Of a stretch of 64,000 nt of DNA, positions 41,971-52,412 are shown piece by piece (the first letter of the stretch is position 1; each line of letters opens with the position of its first letter). The stretch spans positions 15,394,777 to 15,458,776 of the forward strand of contig CM055837.1 of NCBI GenBank assembly GCA_029582265.1, given 5' to 3'. This DNA comes from Zoroaster sp. YZ-2022. Its lineage: Eukaryota > Echinodermata > Asteroidea > Forcipulatida > Zoroasteridae. The position numbers and the translations under genes were made by a program. The notes beneath the pieces are model-generated. The model was not told the DNA's origin and searched no databases. It was given only the letters and a program-made list of their open reading frames with translations.

Positions 41971-42276
41971 ATGGCGGAATATCCACCATTAGAAGCGGGC
42001 AGACTGAAACAATTTGTTAGCAATTGGCGAGAAATAACGTCAGATGTCAATATAATTGACATAGTGTCTCATGCCCATATTGAGTTTATTGATAAACCAC
42101 GACAAAATAAACTACCATGGCAAAACACCGGTAGTATTTCAGAACAAAATGTTATTAATTTGGAAATAACAAAATTGCTGTATAAAAAGGTGATTGTTAA
42201 ATCACAACACTGTCCAGGGGAGTATATATCTCCAATATTTACACGACCAAAAAAGTATGGCACATCCACACTGTAA
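41971..42276 (+). pseudogene. DIRS reverse transcriptase, N-terminal fragment
   Basis: Open for 101 codons: PPLEAGRLKQFVSNWREITS, HIEFIDKPRQ, EQNVINLEITKLLYKKVI and GEYISPIFTRPKK. This is the typical lead-in of DIRS RT (gag-pol junction and first RT block). The frame is then cut by the MITE at 42270. About 180 residues of RT, including the catalytic motif, are absent. Confidence 0.8.
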
Positions 42277-42785
42277 AAATAATGGGTAAATTATCTATGG
42301 GCAAAGTAAACTACTTAAATGGGAAAGAATGTCGTATCCGACCGCCACTTTTTTAGGTTTTATTTTTTGAATTTTTTTGAAACCACTAACAAGTTATAAA
42401 ATGATTCTATCGATATTTGGGGATACAGAAAGCGAAAACTATCTTTAAAATTCACCTTTATGATGGTTTTCGGACTTTATTTCCCTTCTAAAAAATCCCC
42501 CCTTCAGAAAATAGAAGGATCCTATTACAGTTGCCACTGCGCATGTATAATGACCGTGTTGGAGGAGTTGACAACATCAGACTGACATGACTGAGGAAGT
42601 CATCGTATACCAAAAATGCCTGATTTTTCATGAAATAAATATCCAGGAATAATTTGAAGTATATGTCCATCATCATCATCCATTATGTTCTCCACCTTAC
42701 TGAGCAGGTAAGATTACATTATTGGTTATATTGAATGAGAAAAAAGTGGCGGTTGGATACGACATTCTACCCGGGCCCTACATCT
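42270..42785. mobile_element. Palindromic MITE inside DIRS RT
   Basis: Left arm GAATGTCGTATCCGACCGCC ACTTTTTT is mirrored by AAAAAAGTGGCGGTTGGATA CGACATTC. The outer ends are CTGTAAAAATAATGGG and CATCTTACAG. Fragments of the same arm occur at 10085-10165. Confidence 0.65.
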
Positions 42786-42795
42786 TACAGATTCG

Positions 42796-43191
42796 GTGCA
42801 AATAAGATCAATGGCTAAAGTTATTGGACTATTGATATCCAGCCTATCTGGTGTAGAACACAGACCTTTGTTTTATAGGTCTCTCGAAATGGCAAAAGTT
42901 GATACATTTAAAGCACACCAGGGGAATTATGACGCATTGATGAAATTAAATCACACAAAAATTGAGGATTTAAATTGGTGGATTGAAAATCTTCCTCAGC
43001 AAAAACGAGACATAACAAAAGGAAATGCAGAGATTTCTATATCATCTGATGCCTCAAACATAGGTTGGGGAGGAATTTGTAAAAACTTGAAGTGCAGGGG
43101 AAGATGGACAGCTACGGAAGCTAGTCTACATATAAACGCACTAGAACTTACGGTAGCTTTCTTTGCAATAACATTGGCTCAAGAAGGTTAG
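42796..43191 (+). pseudogene. DIRS RNase H region
   Basis: 131 open codons: VIGLLISSLSGVEHRPLFYR, DLNWWIENL, then ISSDASNIGWGG and GRWTATEASLHINALELTVA. The SDAS and INALEL motifs carry the first Asp and the Glu of the RNase H active site. The frame ends as the next insertion region begins. Confidence 0.85.
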
Positions 43192-43242
43192 AAACTCCGG
43201 GTATAATACATGTAAGGGGATCGATATCGAGGGGGTTGGTGG

Positions 43243-43618
43243 TAAGCTTGGACGATAACACGATAATATCGAATATCGCGATACCTTTCTTATTCGATTA
43301 CGATATCGAGAACCTTTTTAAGTTATCGAGATATCGGCAAATCGTGATTAAATAAAATCGCCATTGGAAACAAAATTAGGACGGTCTTTTCAGCTTTTGG
43401 AAGTGAGAAACAAAAGCGAACTACTTCAGAAGTACATACACGCTCTGCAAACGAATTTACGATTTACTGTGATGCTTGTAGAGGGGTACATACCCGTGGT
43501 TATCGGCTCTAAAACAATCATGCAGGAATGAAAAAAAATAATCGCGATACTATCGAAAATCGCGATATATGTTTACCGATATATCGTGGATGAAAAAAAT
43601 CGATATCGCCCAAGCTTA
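43243..43618. mobile_element. hAT-like MITE with TATCGCGATA-rich arms
   Basis: Ends TAAGCTTGGACGATA and TATCGCCCAAGCTTA. Both arms contain runs of ATCGCGATA, ATCGATATCG and TTATCGAGATATCG. The flanking 8-mers GTTGGTGG and GATGGTTG match at 5 positions only, so the target duplication is uncertain. Confidence 0.6.
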
Positions 43619-44049
43619 GATGGTTGAGAGAAGACCGAAATGTTAGTAGAGAGTGTGGTGGTAGCACCGAGGGAGCGGTAGCTCTAATAATGGATCAAGT
43701 TGTTGATTAAAAGCGTTCACTGCCCAGGTAAAGGTTAAACATGTAAAATTGCTTATTGATAATAGCACAGCAGTGACATTATAAATCACATAGGTTGTGT
43801 CAAATCCAAAACATGTAACGAAATTGCCAAAACAATGTGGCTTTGGGCAAGAACTAAATGATTTTGGTTAACAGGTATTTGCCAGGAACATTGAGGCTGA
43901 TCATGAATCAAGGGTATTTAATGATCGTACTGAATGGCAATTAGATAAATTTGATACTGATAAATGATTACTGATATGTTTGGACTTCCAGACATTGATC
44001 TTTTTACCACAAGACTAAACAGACAAATAACCAAATTTGTCTGATCCTG

Positions 44050-44646
44050 ATGCCTTACATATATATGCCTTTACATTATATTGGCACTCGTGGTATTTTG
44101 TTATATGCATTTCCTTCATTTAGTGTTCTTGGGAAGACACTTCAGAAGGTGGCATTGGATCAAGCAACAGGCACCATAATAGCCCCAGTTTGGACAACGC
44201 AGCCATGGTTTGCTAAAATATTGAAAATGTTAGTGAGCCACCCAATTCTACTGCCAGTGAAAGCCACGCTGCTTCAACTCCCAGGCTTGGCCCAACTAAA
44301 CCCACTCAGGAAAAAAAATCAGATTGATGGCTTGCCTGGTTTCAGGCAATCGCTTGAAAAGCGAAACATTTCTGGAGCAACGGCCGACATTATCATGTCA
44401 TCATGGAGGAAAAGCACACACATACAGTACCGTTCATATACTGAAAGATGGTTGCAATTTTGTTCTGAGATCAAAGCGGATCCATTGCATCCAGATATAA
44501 GACACTCACTGTTTCACGCTGGAAGTGGATGCAGTGCACTAAACACAGCTCGGTCTGCAGTATTGGCATTCTGCTCAACAAATGACTGTGTAACTCTAGG
44601 TGCTCACCCGCTTGTACGACGATTTATGAAGGGTGTCTTTAATTAA
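44050..44646 (+). pseudogene. DIRS linker and tyrosine recombinase N-terminal domain
   Basis: 198 open codons. The first half (VALDQATGTIIAPVWTTQPW, PILLPVKATLLQLPGLAQLN) is the conserved DIRS region between RNase H and recombinase. The second half (ISGATADIIMSSWRKSTHIQ, RWLQFCSEIKADPLHPD, AVLAFCSTND, HPLVRRFMKGVFN) is the core-binding domain of the recombinase. The frame stops at 44646, at the micro-element target duplication. Confidence 0.8.
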
Positions 44647-44652
44647 TAAGAC

Positions 44653-44675
44653 CATGGAGGTTTTCTTCCTCCATG
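44653..44675. mobile_element. Micro-element (CATGGAGG...CCTCCATG), 23 bp, with 7-bp TSD
   Basis: CATGGAGG, 7 central bases, CCTCCATG. Flanked by ATAAGAC at 44646-44652 and again at 44676-44682. It sits at the domain junction of the DIRS recombinase and is the shortest of four copies. Confidence 0.75.
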
Positions 44676-44978
44676 ATAAGACCAACAAAATCTCGCTACA
44701 GCGTGACATGGGATGTCAACAAGGTTCTTGACTACCTTCGGTCATATTTACCGGCAGAAGTGCTACCTTTAAAAGAATTAACTTTAAAATTGGTTACGTT
44801 AATTGCTTAACAACAGCGGTAAGGAGCCAAAATTTGTCAACTATGACATTAACTGATGATGGATTTAGATTTGCTTTTGATCAACTGCTTAAGCAAAAGC
44901 AGACCGGGGTATGTTACTGCAAATATAAACTTAGTCTTACACATCAGACATTCAATTGTGTGTATGTGTTACTTTGAC

Positions 44979-45016
44979 CATGGAGGAAGGAAAATAGTCT
45001 ATTTCCTTCCTCCATG
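44979..45016. mobile_element. Micro-element, 38 bp, with 7-bp TSD
   Basis: Left arm CATGGAGGAAGGAAAATAG and right arm TCTATTTCCTTCCTCCATG, an almost perfect palindrome. Flanked by CTTTGAC at 44972-44978 and 45017-45023. Removing it with one copy of the flank restores the reading frame of the surrounding DIRS recombinase. Confidence 0.85.
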
Positions 45017-45235
45017 CTTTGACAGAATATTTAGCTCACACTAAATCTTTGCGAGGGGATGTGAAACAGTTATTAATTAGCTATGTTAAATCATACAAAT
45101 CGGTTTCTACATCAACTATCAGCCGATGGATGAAAGATGTAATGAAACAGTCCGGAATTGATACTAATCAATTTAAACCACATAGTGTGTGAGCAGCAAC
45201 TACTTCTAAAGCTCAGCAAAGCTTAGTACCCATTG

Positions 45236-45491
45236 CATGGGCGGATCCAGAACATTTTTTATGGGGGGGGGGCTGAGAATCAAAAACAGTTATTTTTCAG
45301 TACTACAAAAATTACAATGAAATAATCAAAGGGAGAGACAAACAAAGCACACTGTGGGAATGGGAGTGCGTTCTCCTCTCCCCTCCCTCTCTCTCTCTCT
45401 TTTTTTTATTTAATTTTTTAATTTTTTTAAAAACGATTTTAGGGGGGAGGGGCTACAGCCCCCTTAGCCCCCCCCCCCGGATCCGCCAATG
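45236..45491. mobile_element. G5 MITE, copy 3, inserted in the DIRS recombinase
   Basis: Ends CATGGGCGGATCCAG and CCGGATCCGCCAATG. Flanked by CATTG at 45231-45235 and 45492-45496. The DIRS coding sequence reads through correctly if the element and one CATTG are removed, which independently proves the 5-bp duplication. Confidence 0.9.
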
Positions 45492-45768
45492 CATTGATCA
45501 TATTTTGAATGCAGCAGGATGGTCATCCCAAAGTACATTTGCCAAGTTCTATGACATGACCATACAAAAGGATGTTTCCTTTGCTGAAGAGGTATTAAAG
45601 TGTTCAAATCATTAAAAGAGAATTTAAGAACATAGCACTGATTGATGTACACGTACTTCCATGCATTTCTCTTAATAAACAGCATTGAATTATCAACACT
45701 GAACTCTCTCACACATCTTTGATTTATAGTCTCATGTGGTCACTGAAGTGTGGAATGATGACGTAATA

Positions 45769-46044
45769 GAATCACCAGATTAAACGAAACTTTCCTGGAA
45801 GTTGAAGTTTGATGGAGATTCTACGTAGTCATCAAGAACACGAAGGGATCTCATGCCCTCCCTTTACACTCCCAATGTGGCGTTTGTTTGGTTTTCTTTT
45901 TAAAGATGTGTTTCGTTTGGCTTTGAAGATTGAAGCTACCGGTACGTGGTGCAATCTCATGTGATCCCTTCGTGTTCATGATGACTACATAGAATCTCCA
46001 TCAAACTTCAACTTCCAGGAAGGTTTCGTTTAATCTGGTGATTC
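45769..46044. repeat. Long hairpin directly after the DIRS element
   Basis: Arms of about 88 bp: GAATCACCAGATTAAACGAA ... ACACGAAGGGATC against GATCCCTTCGTGT ... TTCGTTTAATCTGGTGATTC. It starts exactly at the DIRS right border, so it may be a MITE or part of the DIRS terminal architecture. Confidence 0.65.
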
Positions 46045-46544
46045 CTTTGGGATATTCTTTGTAACATGTTATTTTTGGGACTATAACAAACGTCATTGTT
46101 TTCTTGGTCGTCAAAAATGAACCATGGCATGAAAACAAAAGGCGTTTTTGTAACACTGAGTCAACGTAGGTATGACGTCATCATGCATAGTTTATTTTAG
46201 AATGATTGATATTTGACATGAAACAGACGAAAGTCCCATCGTTCCTATTCTTAAATGAATTCAGTCACACTTTCTCAGTGTTCTTTGTCAAGGGAAAACT
46301 GTAAATAAATTGATTTGTATAACATTTTTTAGGAGTTGTGTTAAGTTATTTTACAGTTTCAGTTTATTTCCAATAGCGAGGGTGTAGTGTTTGGGCTAAC
46401 TGTCTGAATGATGTCGAAATTAGGCGAATAAGGAATGGGCGTCACGCGGCATTGCGTTAGCACGTGGAGTTCCTGCTTGAACACATGATGTTCGTCGTAT
46501 GGTGTTAACGCACGTTGTGTCAGCACGTGCCGACGGGGGGGGGG
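46045..46544. other. No gene seen
   Basis: Unique sequence ending in a poly-G run (46536-46549). No exon or motif that I can name. Confidence 0.35.
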
Positions 46545-47691
46545 GGGGGCAATTTCATAGAGTTGCTAAGCACAATAATTGCTTACCAGAAAGATTTGCT
46601 TAGCAGATTTATTTGGTTACCGGCCAAAATGTGATACAAAAAATGTATGCATTATGGCTGGTAGTCTGTATTGCTTACCAGAAAGTGTTGCTTAGCAGAA
46701 TTCTTTGGTTACCAGCTAAACATTTGTACAAAATGTATGCATTATGGCTGGTAGTCTGTTTTATATTGCTTACCAGAAAGTTTTGCTTAGCTGAAATCTT
46801 TGGTTATCAGCTAAACTTCAGAATGTATACATGTTGGCTGGTAGTCTGTTTTATATTGTTTAGCAAACATATTTGCTTACCAGAAAGTGTTGCTTAGCAG
46901 ATTTCATTGGTTACCAGCTAAACATTTGTACAAAATGTATGCATTATGGCTGGTAGTCTGTTTTATATTGCTTACCAGAAAGTTTTGCTTAGCTGAAATC
47001 TTTGGTTATCAGCTAAACTTTAGAATGTATACATGTTGGCTGGTAGTCTGTTTTATATTGTTTAGCAAACATATTTGCTTACCAGAAAGTGTTGCTTAGC
47101 AGATTTCATTGGTTACCAGCTAAACATTTGTACAAAATGTATGCATTATGGCTGGTAGTCTGTTTTATATTGCTTACCAGAAAGTTTTGCTTAGCTGAAA
47201 TCTTTGGTTATCAGCTAAACTTTAGAATGTATACATGTTGGCTGGTAGTCTGTTTTATATTGTTTAGCAAACATATTTGCTTACCAGAAAGTGTTGCTTA
47301 GCAGATTTCTTTGGTTACCAGCTAAACATTCGTACAAAATGTAAACATTTTGGCTGGTAGTCTGTTTTATATTGCTTACCAGAAAGTTTTGCTTAGCTGA
47401 AATCTTTGGTTATCAGCTAAACATTCGTACAAAATGTCAACATGTTGGCTGGTAGTCTGTTTTATATTGTTTAGCAAACATATTTGCTTACCAGAAAGTG
47501 TTGCTTAGCAGATTTCTTTGGTTACCAGCTAAACATTCGTACAAAATGTAAACATTTTGGCTGGTAGTCTGTATTGCTTACCAGAAAGTGTTGCTTAGCA
47601 GATTTCTTTGGTTACCAGCTAAACATTCGTACAAAATGTAAACATTTTGGCTGGTAGACTGTTCTGCGTAGCAGCTCTATGAAATTGACCC
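46545..47691. repeat. MITE L1 with internal 90/112-bp array
   Basis: Outer inverted ends CAATTTCATAGAGTTGCTAA and AGCAGCTCTATGAAATTG. Between them GGCTGGTAGTCTG recurs about 10 times at alternating 90- and 112-bp spacing, giving a 202-bp higher-order unit. The units are built from TGCTTAGC, GGTTACCAGC and AAAATGTATGCATTATGG. Related compact copies are at 30222, 53610 and 54348. Confidence 0.8.
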
Positions 47692-47699
47692 AGCGCATT

Positions 47700-48060
47700 T
47701 TGTTCTCTGAACAGAATCTGAAAGTAAATGTGGGCAACGAGAGAAAAAAGGGGGGTTGCCGCCCATAATGGAACTTATTTTGCTCGGTCATGTGAAAGAA
47801 AGAACACGAAGAGATCTAATTAAATCATGAGCTTCCTCTGACCATGGAGGAAGAAAACTGCTTTCTTCCTCCATGCTCTGACTGAGGTTACCGGTGCCTC
47901 AAGGCATTATGTTACCCTTTTCTAACTAGATTCTCTTGTTATCCGGTGTTTCATTATGCCACGGTTGACTGTCTTTCCCGTGTTGGTTACTCACGTCACC
48001 TTAAAAGTCAATGCACACCTCAGTGAAAATACCCAATGACAAAATTAGCAAATAATCATC
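47700..48060. other. Spacer with a micro-element
   Basis: Unique sequence apart from the micro-element at 47843. No gene seen. Confidence 0.35.
47843..47875. mobile_element. Micro-element, 33 bp, with 7-bp TSD
   Basis: Arms CATGGAGGAAGAAA and TTTCTTCCTCCATG are perfect complements around 5 bases. Flanked by CTCTGAC at 47836-47842 and 47876-47882. It lies in otherwise unique sequence. Confidence 0.85.
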
Positions 48061-49020
48061 TTAGCGAAAAGTTGACATCAAGAGAAGGTACAGCATTGGT
48101 AATGTTGGCAAAACTGCTTCTATGAGTACGCTTACTCTCTTTGAATCAAGATATACATTGAAGTGAAGGTACAACATTGGTAATGTTGGTAAAACTGCTT
48201 CTATGAGTATGCTTGCTCTCTTTGAATCAAGATACACATTGAAGGGAAGGTACAACATTGGTAATGATGGCAAAACTGCTTCTATGAGTACGCTTACTCT
48301 CTTTGAATCAAGATATACATTGAAGGGAAGGTACAACATTGGTAATGTTGGCAAAACTGCTTCTATGAGTATGCTTACTCTCTTTGAATCAAGATGTACA
48401 TTGAAGGGAAGGTACAACATTGGTAATGATGGCCAAACTGCTTCTATGAGTATGCTTACTCTCTTTGAATCAAGATGTACATTGAAGGGAAGGTACAATA
48501 TTGGTAATGATGGCAAAACTGCTTCTATGAGTACGCTTACTCTCTTTGAATCAAGATATACATTGAAGGGAAGGTACAACATTGGTAATGTTGGCAAAAC
48601 TGCTTCTATGAGTACCGTACGCTTACTCTCTTTGAATCAAGATATACATTGAAGGGAAGGTACAACATTGGTAATGTTGGTAAAACTGCTTCTATGAGTA
48701 TGCTTACTCTCTTTGAATCAAGATATACATTGAAGGGAAGGTACAACATTGGTAATGTTGGTAAAACTGCTTCTATGAGTATGCTTACTCTCTTTGAATC
48801 AAGATATACATTGAAGGGAAGGTACAACATTGGTAATGTTGGAAAAACTACTTCTATGAGTATGCTTACTCTCTTTGAATCAAGATATACATTAGGGAAG
48901 GTACAACATTGGTAATGTTGGCATAACTGCTTCTACTTTGAATCAAGATATATATTGAAGGGAAGGTACAGCATTGGTAAGGTTGGCAAAACTGCCGTTT
49001 ACAAGTATATTAACTCTCTT
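48061..49020 (+). repeat. 81-bp satellite, about 12 copies
   Basis: Unit AAGGGAAGGTACAACATTGG ... GCAAAACTGCTTCTATGAGT ... TCTTTGAATCAAGATATACA, period 81 (for example 48241, 48322, 48403). Being a multiple of 3, it keeps both strands open over hundreds of bases. I do not regard those ORFs as genes. Single copies occur at 1803 and 27683. Confidence 0.9.
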
Positions 49021-49029
49021 TGATAATAT

Positions 49030-49290
49030 GAAAATGACATCACATGTTTACAAAAGAGCCCCAAAGGTTAAACTGCGCCGGGCTCTAAAATTACATTGGT
49101 CTATGACAAGAAACCATAAAATCTGATATTTTGAGATGTCAGCAGAACAATTCTTTGGCCTAATTTGATTTATTTTTAATAAGGCACTAACATTATATCT
49201 CAAATCTTATTCATCTTAAACTTTAAAAAATCTTGATGTTATGTGGAGAAGTACAAAATGTACAAACTCTGCATACAAATACACACACTT
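49030..49290 (-). repeat. Compact relative of the 19965-21365 element (single 32-bp unit)
   Basis: Inverted relative to the large copy: TTTACAAAAGAGCCCCAAAGG, GGTCTATGACAAGAAACC (one unit), ATTTTGAGATGTC..., GGCACTAACATTATATCTCA and TGCATACAAATACACA. It directly follows the 81-bp array. Confidence 0.75.
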
Positions 49291-50204
49291 TTGACCGGCA
49301 GGAAATCACCTTGATACTCTTAAGGTCACGCAAAATTATACCTTATCTTGAATGTGAAGTTGCAAAGGTACAAATCATCGCAAGTAATGACTCTGTCACG
49401 TGTTCTCATTTAAAACGAATGTAGGACATAGACTGGTCTCATGTCTTTATCCTATCAAGGATATAGACAGGCTCTGGCCGTACCATTCAATGGATTTAAT
49501 TGGATACGTTGCGCCGAGGCTAATGTGACACGACTACGAATGTAACACTACTACGTGTGTGCGTACTTCTGCCATCCAAATCTGGGCTGCCACTCTTGAT
49601 TTGCTGTTTCCCCCACCACGCATGCGCATTTCCCCTACATTATCCCTACATACTTTGTATAAATTTTTCCCTACAAAATTTTGTTTTCCCCGACGAATTA
49701 GTTATTAAATAAAACTTGTAGGTATGCAGGTATTCGATATTTGATCTTATCAATAAATCGATACCTCATGGACTGACGACCATGCCTTGCATAGTTAGGG
49801 GTAGATAGGGTCCTTAAACCTGTCGTAACAGGTAGCCTATCTAGTGATGGTGTCAAGAAAAAAAGAAAAAAACACCTTGGGGGTAGTGGGAGCCCGATAG
49901 CCCTGTAAGGCAATCCCCTAGTGCTGGTGACACGAACATAACACTTGGGTAGTGAGAGCCCATTAGCCTGGTAAGGCAATCTCCTAGTGATGGTGTTGCA
50001 AACAAAAACACCCCCAATTATGGGAAAATAATTGCATATGATCCTAATGTCCACTTCAAAAGTTACATACCGCATCGCTCGTCGCGCGGGTAACCAAGGA
50101 GCGCGTCCCTCAGTGAGACGCCAGGCTGGGGTCGAAAAATATGCTACTGGCTGTGACAGGTTGTCTCTGTCCTCCAAAAGTCCCATCAAGTCACACGAAA
50201 CAAT

Positions 50205-50960
50205 GTCCTCGGACCGAAGTTTCTCTAACAAGTCACGCTCAAAGCGAAAAAATGCTGTCAAATTTGTTAACATCAACATTTCAACACTAAATATACGAAC
50301 CCTATCATGCGACATTAAATTTGCAAACTCTATCCAAGAAGCAAAAACTAAATCTTGACGTTCTTGCCTTACAAGAAGTCCGTCGTTGTGGCTCTGGTAC
50401 CATTGAATTTGACTCTGATAGTTTACTAGGTTGGCAATTTGTCTGGAGTGGATATAAGTATAAGAGCAAGGATGGAGTAGGTTTTATTTTGGCACCTCAT
50501 GTGAAGTTGGTTGATACGCATATTCATCTTGAAGCGAGAATACTATCTGTTCGTGTTATCATTCATGGTTTGTTCCTAACTTTGACATGTTCTTATGCCC
50601 CTACTGAGTGCAGTGTAGAGTCTGCAAAATCTCACTTTTATGGCAAACTCAGACAAGCTAACAACGATATGCTCAAATATAACCTTTAAATCCATTAACA
50701 TGGGGATTTCAATGCATCTATCGGAATGGATTCTAAAAATAGTGGTGCTTGGGACAATGTTTTAGGTTTTAACAACTCTTCCCAATTGGAAACCAATAGC
50801 AATGGTGAATCCTTTTGAAATTTTGTTCAGAAAAATAGGCTTAGAATCATCAATAGCATCTTCCGGACAAAGAGAATTCATAGGAAACATGGGTCCATAA
50901 GCCAACAGGTAAAGCAAAACGCCTTGATTATATAACCACCAGGAAATATATATCAAGATT
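50205..50960 (+). pseudogene. LINE APE-type endonuclease, frameshifted
   Basis: Blocks in order: NISTLNIRTL (frame 1), then after a shift near 50340 LDVLALQEVRRCGSG, KDGVGFILAP, LTLTCSYAPTE, and in another frame HGDFNASIGMDS near 50700. The QEVR, SYAPT and GDFNA motifs are the catalytic landmarks of APE-like LINE endonucleases. Several stops and shifts make it inactive. Confidence 0.8.
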
Positions 50961-51482
50961 TATCACATCTTGTAGAGCATATCGTAAAACTGCATCCATC
51001 TTTGACACAGATCACTATATGGTAACAATGACATTGAAATATCCTACATCAAACAAGAAACTTTTTCAATCATTTTCTAAAAAGCAAACTCCTAAACCAA
51101 AGTTGAATGTATCTCTTCTGCGCGACAACAAAGACGCTGCTAAACTCTATTCAGATCAGCTAGACTCAAAACTCGGGTTAGAAGATATTCCAAATGACTT
51201 GGAACAAATAGCAGATGATATTACGGTAGCGATACAAGATTCGCTAGAAGCTGTTTGCCCAAAATCATCCCTAATAAATCTTCTGAACCCTGGCAAGATC
51301 AAGAATTACAAAATCTAATGAGCAAGCTGCATAAAATCCAAAAATAGGGCTCTTCAAAAGCAAATTCGTAAGAAGAGAAAAACTTTAAAGATCAATATTT
51401 TCATGAAAAAGCCGTTGCTATAAATACTGCAGCAGAGGCAAGACAAGTTGAGAAAGAATTTCAACTTGCTAAAACTAAATCT

Positions 51483-52412
51483 ATGCACTCTACCACCTCA
51501 AAAATCACCATTTCAAATGAAAAGTTAATAAAGCATTTCAAAGAGCATTTTTCTGAAAAGGTTATTGACGTACCACCTGAGTTAGAACATCCAAATAGTT
51601 ATGATTACTTGTTGGATACACAGGTTGAAGTGAATGAAGATCCACCTAACCTTGATGAAATTGCTGAAGTAGTTAAAACATTTAAGAATAACAAATCTGC
51701 TGGTACAGATAATCTTCACTGTGAAGGGCTGAAGTACCATTGTAGTAAGAATCTTCTTGTGTATTTAACTATGCTGACTTCTCTTGTATGGTCTCTAGTG
51801 GCTGTCCCAGAATCTTGGCTTGCTATGAAGGTAGTTTGTCTCTACAAAAAGGGTTTGAAGTCTCTAGCAGAAAACTACTGGGCATTGTCTATTGGTTCAA
51901 ATCTTAGTAAAATAGTTCCTCGTATAATTTTAAATAGGTTACAGGAAACCTATGAGCTGAATATTTCTGAATTTCAGTTTGGTTTTAGAAAAGGTCGGTC
52001 AACTGTGGATGCAATCTTTGTCAGCAAGAATGTTATACAAAAGCATGCTGGACCTCTTGTTTTGGTCTTTGTTGACTTAACAGCGGCATATGATTATATC
52101 CCTAGAGATTTTTTGTTTCGGGTTTTAGAACTACGCACTGGTGCCAAACTCCTTATCTACATTCTCAGAAAATTATATGATGGTACAACTGCATGTATTT
52201 CTGGGACTAAAGTAAAATTTGATATTTTATCTGGTTGTCGACAAGGAGGCCTAGAAAGTCCAACACTGTTTAACTTCTATTTTGATTTTGTCTTGAAAGT
52301 GTGTGCAGAGGCTATTGACAGAAAGTATCCATGTGGATGGGGTGTCTCGTTCGATTACCGTATTTCTAGCGAATGCACTAACCATATCATCAATGAACAT
52401 TCTGATATGTGA
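51483..52412 (+). pseudogene. LINE reverse transcriptase, truncated before the YADD-type motif
   Basis: 309 open codons. Motifs in order: NNKSAGTDNLHCEGLKY, PESWLAMKVVCLYKKG, NLSKIVPRIILNRLQE, FQFGFRKGRSTVDAIF, VFVDLTAAYDYIPRDFLF (motif A, with its Asp), GCRQGGLESPTLFNFYF (motif B). After GWGVSFDYRIS the similarity ends, so motif C with the catalytic Asp pair is lost. The GRSTVDAIF and CRQG blocks suit the RTE/CR1 side of the non-LTR tree. The exact clade needs a search. Confidence 0.85.

Larger units (their letters stand above)
44680..45615 (+). pseudogene. DIRS tyrosine recombinase catalytic region, broken
   Basis: In shifting frames: RPTKSRYSVTWDVNKVLDYL (44678 on), a block ending TEYLAHTKSLRGD across the micro-element, SYVKSYKSVSTSTISRWMKD, FKPHSV and, after the G5 MITE, ILNAAGWSSQSTFAKFYDM. 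The HSxR block is damaged (a stop where Arg is expected), so no active recombinase is possible. Confidence 0.75.
41697..45773 (+). mobile_element. DIRS-type tyrosine-recombinase retrotransposon, dead and multiply interrupted
   Basis: Bounded by inverted repeats of about 35 bp (41697-41735, CTATTACGTCATC...TTCAGTGACC; 45737-45773 is its complement). Order: RT N-terminal part (41971-42276), MITE (42270-42785), RNase H (42796-43191), hAT-like MITE (43243-43618), post-RNase H region with many stops (about 43760-44050), linker plus recombinase core-binding region (44050-44646), then recombinase catalytic region in broken frames to about 45615. The RT catalytic core, including its Asp pair, is missing. 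DIRS elements insert as circles through a tyrosine recombinase, and inverted terminal repeats are their hallmark. Two micro-elements and a G5 MITE also hit it. Confidence 0.85.

Noticed and set aside
48061..48915. Long overlapping ORFs on both strands (178, 149, 74 and 88 codons)
   Set aside because: The 81-bp period is a multiple of 3, so any open unit stays open. Both strands are equally open, which argues against coding.
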